Source: Holophagales bacterium (lineage in GTDB: Bacteria; Acidobacteriota; Thermoanaerobaculia; UBA5066). Taken from it: a DNA stretch of 64,000 bases. The position numbers were made by a program, and so were the translations under genes. Below the pieces are notes generated by a model. The model had not been told where the DNA came from and made no database searches. It saw only the letters and a program-made list of their open reading frames with translations. The stretch is from NCBI GenBank assembly GCA_016714815.1, contig JADKBZ010000016.1, positions 62,001-126,000 on the forward strand. Reading direction: 5' to 3'. Of the stretch, positions 35,483-42,980 are shown in pieces (positions within the stretch are counted from its first letter, which is position 1; each line of letters begins with the position of its first letter).

Positions 35483-36772
35483 CTACGGGACCGCGGGCCC
35501 CACCTCCTGCGAGAAGAACACGGCGTCCCAGGCTTCCCAGGGAATCGTCGTGTTGTAGGGCATGACGCCGAACAGCTCGTGCGGCGTCGCCAGCCAGGAG
35601 GCCACCTGAGGCGTTGCCGTGTGCAGGTCGAGCACCGCGTAGCGATGGGGAAGCTCGGCCAGGCGCGCCTCGATCGTTCCCGCCGCCGCGCGGGTGCCGG
35701 GCTCCCCGCGGCGGATCGCCTCGCTGGCGAACAGGTGGGCGATCGTCACGAGCTCTTTCCCGTAGCGGCGCCTCAGGTACATGCCGACCATCGGAGGCAG
35801 GGTCCAGGCGGCGATCTGAGGAGGGATCCGGATCGTCGACATCGAGCCGGCGAGGTGGTCACGGTGCGCGAACAGGAGGAGACGCCCCTCCGGTCCGAGC
35901 TGCCGGCGGATCCAGTCGACGTTGTCGGCCTTGGCGCGATCCGCCGAGGCGACGGTCCCGGCGAGGCCCTGAAAGCCGTCCGCGGGTTTCCAGCCGATCG
36001 GCAGCTGGCGCAGGTATTCGTCGACCTGGCGTGCCGCGACGGCGGCACGGTGGGCGAGGGCGAAGTCGCGGTCGGTCGTCGCGCGCGCGTACTCGTTTTC
36101 GTGGATCGCGAGCGCTGCGATGACGTCGGCAACCGTGGCGGTCAGCCGGTCGCGCTGCGCCTGGTCCAGTTCCGTGTACTGGCCGGGCGCGTCGGACCGC
36201 CGGTCGAGCTTCAGCTTCGGTACGAGGTCCTCGATGCGGGTGCGGAGCGAAGCGGCCAGCGCCGCATCGCGGGCGCCGAGGTAGTCGAGCGCCACGAAGA
36301 GAGTGCGCTGCATGTCGTCGGGGCTTCCCGGGACGTCCATGCCGTAGAACTCGACCTTGCGGCGGTGTGCCGGGTTCGCGTTGTACTCGCGCATCCAGCG
36401 GACCAGCTCGACGTTCTGCGGCATCCGGTCGAAGCCGGCGGTGAAGCCGCGCGCCACGACCTCGCCGAGGTCCCCGGGACCGCCGAGCACCCAGCGGTTC
36501 ACCTCGAATCCCTCGGTGATGCCCGACTCGATCGCGATCGCCGTGAAACCCAGGTTCTCGACCAGGAACCGGAACAGGCGATTGCGGAAGTCGAGTGGTT
36601 CGGCGCCGCCGTGAAGTCCCTCGCCGAAGGAGACGACGGGGGCCTGGCCGATGATCGCCCTCAGGGGCTCGAGATCGGTGTCGGTGCCACCCGGTGTCCC
36701 GCACTCGATCGCGTGGGCGTTCGCGCGGGCCCACTCCGCGAAGGCCTCGCCTCCCGTCGAAGGCCCCCTCAC
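35483..36772 (-). CDS. Erythromycin esterase-like protein
   Basis: 429 aa. The Ere/succinoglycan-biosynthesis-like fold is indicated by SFGEGLHGGAEPL with the catalytic Glu/His, FTAIAIESG, RWMREYN and FAHRDHLAG. Known members open the lactone of macrolides, but most relatives have other or unknown ester substrates, so resistance should not be concluded. GTG 36772 was chosen because it overlaps the stop of the ribbon-helix-helix gene as GTGA. Third gene of a minus-strand set with the SPFH protein. Confidence 0.85.
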   Translation of the reverse strand: MRGPSTGGEAFAEWARANAHAIECGTPGGTDTDLEPLRAIIGQAPVVSFGEGLHGGAEPLDFRNRLFRFLVENLGFTAIAIESGITEGFEVNRWVLGGPGDLGEVVARGFTAGFDRMPQNVELVRWMREYNANPAHRRKVEFYGMDVPGSPDDMQRTLFVALDYLGARDAALAASLRTRIEDLVPKLKLDRRSDAPGQYTELDQAQRDRLTATVADVIAALAIHENEYARATTDRDFALAHRAAVAARQVDEYLRQLPIGWKPADGFQGLAGTVASADRAKADNVDWIRRQLGPEGRLLLFAHRDHLAGSMSTIRIPPQIAAWTLPPMVGMYLRRRYGKELVTIAHLFASEAIRRGEPGTRAAAGTIEARLAELPHRYAVLDLHTATPQVASWLATPHELFGVMPYNTTIPWEAWDAVFFSQEVGPAVP

Positions 36773-36987
36773 GGTTCCGTCCCGCCCTCTGCCCCGCCCC
36801 GGGGCCGCGCCCGCCGCCGGCCCCGGACCGCCTCCCGGAGGAGGTACTCGACCTGGCCGTTCACGCTCCGGAACTCGTCCGCCGCCCACTTCTCGAGCTC
36901 GGCGAAGAGAGCGGGGTCGATCCGGAGCAGGAACGCTTTTCGAGGCTCCGCTGGGCGGCCCGGTCCGGCGGCAGGTGGATTCGCCAT
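36769..36987 (-). CDS. Arc-like ribbon-helix-helix protein
   Basis: 72 aa. A ribbon strand (RKAFLLRIDPALFAELEKWA) then two helices (FRSVNGQVEYLLREAVRGRR) match the Arc/MetJ fold used by small DNA-binding repressors. The N-terminus is Pro/Gly-rich and the C-terminus is basic. It starts eight bases after the SPFH gene and ends overlapping the esterase-like gene. It may bind DNA in its own promoter region. Confidence 0.85.
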   Translation of the reverse strand: MANPPAAGPGRPAEPRKAFLLRIDPALFAELEKWAADEFRSVNGQVEYLLREAVRGRRRARPRGGAEGGTEP

Positions 36988-36995
36988 CGGCGGTC

Positions 36996-38015
36996 TCAGC
37001 CGTAGAGCGTGCCGGTGTTCACCACGGGGTGGACCTCGGCTTCGCCGCAGAGGACGACCATCAGGTTGCTCACCATGGCGGCCTTCCGGTCGTCGTCGAG
37101 GATGAGGACGTTCTTCTCCGACAGCTCCTTGAGCGCCATCTCGACCATGCTGACGGCGCCGTGGACGATCTTCTGCCGGGCGGCGATGACGGCCTCGGCC
37201 TGCTGGCGGCGGAGCATCGCCTGGGCGATCTCGGGGGCGTAGGCGAGGTGCGTGAGGCGCGCCTCCTCGACGACGACGCCGGCCTTCCCGAGCCGCTCGT
37301 GGAGCTCCTGGCGGAGAGCGAAGGAGACGTCGTCCACGTTGCTCCTCAGAGTGATCTCGGCTTCCTCGCCGTGGTCGTACCCGTAGCGGCTGGCGATGTG
37401 GCGCAGGGCCGACTCGCTCTGGGTTTCGACGTACTTCTCGTAGTCGTCCACGTCGAACATCGCCTGGGCGGTGTCCTGGACTCGCCAGATGACGACCGCC
37501 GCGATCTCGATCGGGTTGCCGCCCTTGTCGTTCACCTTCAGCTTCTGGCCGTTCAGCGTCCGGGCGCGCAGCGAGATCTTGTTGCGCTTCGGGTGGCGGG
37601 CGGCGGCCGCCGCGGCCTGGGCGGCGATTGCCGTGGGCGTGCCGCCGTGCGCCTCGGCAGACGTGGCGGCCGCGGAGGAGGCCCCGGAGCCGTTCGTGTA
37701 GAAGGGGTTGCCCCAGTGGAAGCCGCTCTCGCGGACCGTCCCCTTGTAGGCGCCGAAGAGGACGAGGACGCGCGCCTCGTTGGGCTGGAGGGTGAAGAAC
37801 CCGACGAGCAGGGTGATCCAGACGGGGATCGCGAGGAGGGAGACGACGAAGGGAAGGACGTAAGGGTGCCCCGTCGCCGGAATCCCGGCCGCGAGGGACC
37901 AGACGAAGAGCCCGATGTCCACGACGATGAACGCGAGGACGAGGACGAGCATCGTCCACCCGTTGTGGACCGTCACCGTCGTTTCCCGGTTGACGCTCAG
38001 GGTGGTGGGTTTCAT
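36996..38015 (-). CDS. SPFH/band-7 membrane protein
   Basis: 339 aa. Two membrane helices (MLVLVLAFIVVDIGLFVWSLA and VLPFVVSLLAIPVWITLLVG) are followed by a band-7 domain (QPNEARVLVLFGAYKGTVRESG) and a long helix (AYAPEIAQAMLRRQQAEAVIA). Such proteins form large ring or cage oligomers at the membrane and support stress or protease functions. The alanine-rich stretch after YTNGSG is an unusual insertion within the band-7 domain. First gene of an operon with the Arc-like and esterase-like genes; GGGAGG lies before ATG 38015. Confidence 0.92.
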   Translation of the reverse strand: MKPTTLSVNRETTVTVHNGWTMLVLVLAFIVVDIGLFVWSLAAGIPATGHPYVLPFVVSLLAIPVWITLLVGFFTLQPNEARVLVLFGAYKGTVRESGFHWGNPFYTNGSGASSAAATSAEAHGGTPTAIAAQAAAAAARHPKRNKISLRARTLNGQKLKVNDKGGNPIEIAAVVIWRVQDTAQAMFDVDDYEKYVETQSESALRHIASRYGYDHGEEAEITLRSNVDDVSFALRQELHERLGKAGVVVEEARLTHLAYAPEIAQAMLRRQQAEAVIAARQKIVHGAVSMVEMALKELSEKNVLILDDDRKAAMVSNLMVVLCGEAEVHPVVNTGTLYG

Positions 38016-38045
38016 GACGGAACCTCCCTTTCGGCTGCTTTCGCA

Positions 38046-38075
38046 GTGATATCACCGTGAAATACGGACGGTCAA
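38046..38075 (-). promoter_or_regulatory. Candidate promoter of the SPFH operon
   Basis: On the minus strand TTGACC (38070-38075) is followed after 18 bp by TATCAC (38046-38051), matching five and four positions of the sigma70 boxes. The predicted leader is about 25 nt and includes GGGAGG. The flanking DNA is noticeably A+T-richer than its surroundings. Confidence 0.38.
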
Positions 38076-38254
38076 GAGGAAGGTTTCCGGAATGGAGGGG
38101 AGGGGACGGCGACCCTCGTCTCCGGGTTGCCGTTCCCTGACGTCCTTCGGGATGACGAAGGCGTCGCACGCCCGTGCCGATTTCCGGGGACGACCGGGAA
38201 CCAGACGGCCCGGACACCAATCCAAGGAGGAATGCAGACCCGAGGAGGTGTCCC

Positions 38255-39241
38255 ATGACCCACGCGATCCGAGCCCTGGCCGTCGCCACCTGTCTCGCCT
38301 GCGCCGCGATCTCCACTCGCGGTCTCGCGTGCGGCCCGCCCCCGACGCTGAGGCAGCTCGTTGCGTCGGCCGAGCCGATCCTCCTCGTCCAGGCCGTCGA
38401 GCGCAGGCAGGTGCCCGCCGAGGAGTGCACCTGCGGCTGCGAATCGCGGGAACGCATCACCTTCGAGGTGCTGGAGTCCTGGACCGGTGGCGGTCCCCGG
38501 ACCCTCGTGATGGACCTCTATTTCGATCCCGGCGAGCCCCAGCCCGCGATGCTGCTCGTCGGTACGTTCAACGGGGAGCGGGCCGCTTCTCCCGGCTACT
38601 TCCCGATTCACTCGTTCAGGGACCGGGACGACCCGGCCGTCGACGTGGTGCGCGAGGCCGTGAATCGCGCCGTGGTGCTGGCGCGGCAGGGAGAGTCTCC
38701 CGATCCGGGCCTGCTGCGCGTCCACATCGTCGAGTCGCTGCTCCAGGCCGCCACCCGGGTCGACGGGCTGAACGAGGCGTCACGCCTGGCCTGGGGCCGG
38801 GAGCCGACCCCGCTGGTGCTCGACGATCAGGAGGCTGACGACGTCGCGGCGGCGGCGGTTCGGGACGACCTGAAGAGCTGGGAGCTGGCCCAGGTACTGG
38901 CGCTCTTCGACGAGGTGACGAGCCCGGAGCTTCGGGCCCTGGTGCTGAAGCGCGTCGACGAAGCGGTCGGCTCGGAGGAGCCGGAGTATCTCGTCGACCT
39001 GTTCCTGCGGGCGCTCCGCTCGGAGTGTCCGCCCTCGGTGGAGGTCGAGGGCGAGGAGGGGGGCGAGGGCGAAGCGCTGCCGGACGCGCCGCTCGCGGAC
39101 GAGCTGGAATACGAGGAGCCGACCGCCGAGGAGATGCGGCGCTGGCAGGAGGAAGCGGATCGTCTGGCCGCGGTCGAGAAACAGAGGTGGAGCGAGTTCC
39201 GCGTGGCCTGGCCGGCCCTCCGGAAGACGCTGGTCCGGTGA
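38255..39241 (+). CDS. Hypothetical secreted protein
   Basis: 328 aa, no family recognised. A signal peptide (AIRALAVATCLACAAISTRG) is followed by a cysteine-containing first domain (CGPPP, CTCGCESRE) with beta-strand character. A helical C-terminal half holds a glutamate-rich linker (VEVEGEEGGEGEA) and a final coiled helix. The CTCGC cluster could bind a metal or form disulfides. GAGGAGGT precedes the ATG at 38255. A lone gene between the divergent SPFH operon and the convergent BNR gene. Confidence 0.72.
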   Translation: MTHAIRALAVATCLACAAISTRGLACGPPPTLRQLVASAEPILLVQAVERRQVPAEECTCGCESRERITFEVLESWTGGGPRTLVMDLYFDPGEPQPAMLLVGTFNGERAASPGYFPIHSFRDRDDPAVDVVREAVNRAVVLARQGESPDPGLLRVHIVESLLQAATRVDGLNEASRLAWGREPTPLVLDDQEADDVAAAAVRDDLKSWELAQVLALFDEVTSPELRALVLKRVDEAVGSEEPEYLVDLFLRALRSECPPSVEVEGEEGGEGEALPDAPLADELEYEEPTAEEMRRWQEEADRLAAVEKQRWSEFRVAWPALRKTLVR

Positions 39242-39350
39242 CGGCGGTCCGTCCATTCGCACCCGGGCGACGAGGAGACTGGAGGAGGTCGAGGTCCTCC
39301 TCCGGTGCCTCGACGCCCAACCCGCGTTCTCGGCGAGGTCACCTGCCGGT

Positions 39351-42061
39351 CTACCGGGTCTCGACCCCCTCGGCGGCCGTCACCTTCAGGGCCTGCGTGC
39401 TCTTCTCCTCGCCGTAGGTCACCGTCACCCGGTAGTCGCCCGGGCTCACGTGACGATCGGCCGGGAGGCCGCCGTACTCCGTCCGGACGTCCTTGGTCGG
39501 CTTGAGGTCCCACGAGACGCGGCCGAGGCCCGGAACGCCGGGCGCCGTCAGGTTCGCGACCGGCTGCCCGCCGGCATTGATGATCGACACCTTCACGCTC
39601 TCGCCCGTCGCTTCCTTCACCCAGAAGGTCAGAAGCGCGCCCTCCTTCGGGTTCCCGCCCCGGAAGAGCCCCTTGCCGGCCGAGTCTTCCCAGCCGGGGA
39701 GGAGGTGACGAGCTTCGGCGGGGCGCGGCGGGAAGAGGTGGATCGCCTTCCCTCGCACCTCGGGCGTCAGCTCCTGGAGCGCGGTGACGTCGTCGATCAC
39801 GAAGAGGCTCCGGCCGTGCGTGGCGACGACGAGGTCGCGGTCCCGCTCGTGGATTGCGACGTCGTCGACCGGGACCGTCGGGAGGTCGCCGAGCTTCGAC
39901 CACGTGGTCCCGCGGTCGAGAGAGGCGTAGAAACCGTATTCCGTCCCGGCGTAGAGGAGGTCGGCGTTCTTCGGGTCCTCGCGGATCACGTCGGCGGGTT
40001 CGTCCTTCGGGAGGTTGCCGGCGATCGGCGTCCAGGTCCGTCCGAGGTCGGCCGTCCGCCAGAGGAGCGGCGCGTGGTTCCCGCTCCGGTAGGCCGAGAC
40101 GGCGAGGTAGGCGACCTTCTCGTCGTGTCGCCCCGCCTCCACGCGGGCGATCCACTCCCCCTTCGCTTCGGCCGGCAGGAAGCCGCTCAGGTCGGTCCAG
40201 GCCGCCCCGCCGTCCGTCGTGACCCAGAGCTTTCCGTCGTCGGTCCCGGCCCAGAGGAGGCCCGCTTTCCTCGGAGACTCGGAGAAGGCGTAGACGACCC
40301 CGAAGTTCTCCGCGCCGCTTCCCGTCGCCGTCATCCTCGCCAGGTCGCGGGTCGAGAGGTCGGGGCTGACGGCCGTGAACTTCTCCCCCTTCTCCGTCAC
40401 CCGGAAGACGCGGTTCCCCGCGAGGAACATCGTCCCTTTCTCGTGCCGGCTCGCGACGAGCGGCGAGTTCCAGTGGAAGCGGAACGCCGGCTGCCCCTCC
40501 GCCGGCTCGGGGCGGAGGTTCTTCACCTGTCCGCTGCCGAGGTGGAAACGGTGGACGTACCCCTGCTGCGCCTCGGCGTAGACGACGTTCCGGTCGAAGG
40601 GATCGAAGAGGCACCAGAAGCCGTCCCCGCCGGCCACCTGGATCCAGTCGGCGTTGACGATGCCGTCCTTCGTGAAGGTACGGCCCGGCCCGACCCAGTT
40701 CACGTTGTCCTGCAGGCCGCCGCAGATCCGGTACGGCGTCGAGTCGTCGAGGGAAATCCGGTAGAACTGCCCCGACGGGATCCGGTCGACGTGGTCCCAC
40801 GTCCCGCCCGCGTCGGCGCTCAGGTAGGCGCCGCCGTCCGTTCCGAGGAGAAGGCGCGGCGACACGGGTTTCCTCTCGGGCTCCGGCGGCTCGCCCTCCT
40901 TCGGCGGCACGGGACGGCGCGGGGCGGGCGTCCCCGTGACGGCGAGCTCGTGACAGTCGGAGTGGACCTTGCCGAAGAGGTCCTCGCGGAAGGTCTTCCC
41001 GCCGTCGTCCGAGACGGAGAGGGCGAAGCCCAGGACGTAGACGCGCTGGTCGTTGACGGGGTCGAGGCGGATCTGGCTGAAGTAGAAGGGGCGCGGATTC
41101 AGGCGAGAGGTCCGGACCCAGGTCTCGCCGCCGTCCTCGGAGCGGAAGATTCCGCCCGCACGGCTCTCGATCTCGTCGATCCCGCTCGTTCCCCCCGCGT
41201 CGCTCTGGACGACCGCCTGGACGACCTTCGGATTCGCGGCCGAGACCGCGAGGCCGATCCGGCCCGTCTCTGCAGGGAGCCCGTTCGTCAGCTTCTTCCA
41301 GGTCGCGCCGCCGTCGGTCGAACGGAAGATCCCTCCCGCGTCCCGTCCGCCCGTCAGGGACGCGCCGTAGGTAAACGACCAGGGGGTCCGCCGCCGCGCG
41401 TAGAGCGCCGCGGTGACGACGTTCGGGTCGGCGGGGGAGAGGACGACGTCGACACAGCCGGTGTCGGCGTCGTCGGGGGAGGCGGCCGCGAGAACCCTCG
41501 TCCAGCTCTTCCCGCCGTCGGTCGTCCGGAAGAGACCGCGCTCGCCCCCCTTCGTCCAGAGGTCGCCCGAGGCGGCGGCGAAGGCGACCTCGGGGTTCGT
41601 CGGGTGAACGCGAATCCGCCCGATGGCGCGGCTCGACTTCAGCCCGGCGCTCTTCCAGGTGGCGCCGGCGTCCGTCGAACGGAAGACGCCGTCGCCGAAG
41701 CCGGCGCTGTTGCGGTCCGTCGCCTCGCCCGAGCCGACCCAGATCACCCGCGGGTCCGAGGGCGCCACGGCGACGGCGCCGATCGAGAAGACCCGTTCGT
41801 CCTTCATCAGCGGCGAGAAGGTCGTTCCCGCGTTCGTCGTTTTCCAGAGGCCGCCCGTGGCGTGTCCGAGATAGAAGGTTGCCCCGTCCTCCGGGTCGAC
41901 GGCGATCGAGACGATCCGGCCCCCATGACCGCGGGGCCGATGGAGCGCGCCTTCAGCGCGGCGAGCCGGGCGGACGGGGGCGTGGCGGGGAGCGCCGGGG
42001 GGGCCGGAACGGTGGCGGCCTTCGCGGCGAGGAGGAGGCCGGCGGCCAGGAGCGCGCTCAC
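39351..42061 (-). pseudogene. BNR/Asp-box repeat protein (sortilin/sialidase-like propeller), frameshifted near N-terminus
   Basis: At least nine Asp-box repeats (for example STDAGATW, TTDGGKSW, STDGGATW, SEDGGETW, SLDRGTTW) form one or two propellers. A C-terminal beta domain resembling a FlgD-type sorting or Ig-like module follows (YRVTVTYGEEKS). A signal peptide begins at GTG 42061, overlapping the proC stop as GTGA. The reading frame breaks at a run of five C on the plus strand (41920-41924): with one more base, SIGPAVMGG joins RIVSIAVDPEDG as in relatives. As printed, the part from the ATG at 41807 lacks a signal. Probably a secreted protein of unknown binding role; slip may be a sequencing error. 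Confidence 0.82.
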
Positions 42062-42876
42062 TTGCCCAGCTCCCCGGCCGCGCGGGCGGCGGTCTCGATT
42101 CCGCGGGCGAGGACCGAGCGGATCCGCCCGTCCTCCATCGCGAGGATGCCGGCGATGGTGCAGCCGGCGGGGGTCGTCACGTCGTCCTTCAGGGCCGCGG
42201 GGTGGCGGCCGGTCACGAGGACCATCTCGGCCGCACCGAGGGCCGCCTGCGCCGCGAGCTCGATCGCCGCCGCCCGCGGCAGGCCGCGCATGACGCCGCC
42301 GTCGGCGAGCGACTCGAGGACGACGTAGATGAACGCCGGGCCGCTGGCCGAGAGGGCGGTCACCGTGTCCATGTGCTTCTCCTCGAGCTCCATCGTCCGG
42401 CCCATCGTCGAGAAGATGTCGAGCGCCACGGCTGCGTGATCGTCGGTGGCGTGCGCCCCCTTCGAGACGACGGTCATCCCCTTGCCGATGAAGCAGGGGG
42501 TGTTCGGCATCGCACGAACGACCGGAACGCCCTCCCCGAGCACCGCCTCGATGGCCCCCGTCGAGACCCCGGCCGCGATCGAGACGACGAGCGGCGCGTG
42601 GCCGAGCGCCCCTTTCGCCTTCATCCCCTCGCACGCCTTCGCGACGTCCTTCGGCTTGAGGCAGAGGACGACGATGTCGGCCCCGCGCGCCGCCTCGGAG
42701 TTGTCCGTGGTGCACTGGAGCCCGAGCTCGCTCGACAGCCGCTCCGCCGTCGGGCGGGTCCGCGCCGTGCATGCCAGCTGCATGGCCTCCACCTTTCCAG
42801 AGCGAAGGAGCCCCCCCGCGAGGGCGCGTCCCATGGTTCCCGAGCCGATGATGGCGATCCGCTTTCCGGTGAGCAT
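42058..42876 (-). CDS. proC: Pyrroline-5-carboxylate reductase
   Basis: 272 aa, the normal size. N-terminal Rossmann fold (IAIIGSGTMGRALAGGLL), central VVRAMPNTPCFIGKGMTV, and the C-terminal dimerisation/active-site region ALSASGPAFIYVVLESLADGGV and DVTTPAGCTIAGI. It makes the last step of proline synthesis from pyrroline-5-carboxylate with NAD(P)H in the cytoplasm. The following BNR gene is translationally coupled by a GTGA overlap, though the two have no obvious functional tie. Confidence 0.96.
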   Translation of the reverse strand: MLTGKRIAIIGSGTMGRALAGGLLRSGKVEAMQLACTARTRPTAERLSSELGLQCTTDNSEAARGADIVVLCLKPKDVAKACEGMKAKGALGHAPLVVSIAAGVSTGAIEAVLGEGVPVVRAMPNTPCFIGKGMTVVSKGAHATDDHAAVALDIFSTMGRTMELEEKHMDTVTALSASGPAFIYVVLESLADGGVMRGLPRAAAIELAAQAALGAAEMVLVTGRHPAALKDDVTTPAGCTIAGILAMEDGRIRSVLARGIETAARAAGELGK

Positions 42877-42980
42877 TCGTCCGTCTCCTGTGCCTGGGCG
42901 GGGCGACGGGATCGTACTCGACGGCCGGGCCGGGCCGGACCGGCCCCGGCGCGCCTAGAATGGGGCTCTTCGGAGGAGCG

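Noticed and set aside
35483..36772. Macrolide resistance gene
   Set aside because: Only the fold and Glu/His motif are shared; most relatives are not resistance enzymes and no mobile context surrounds it.
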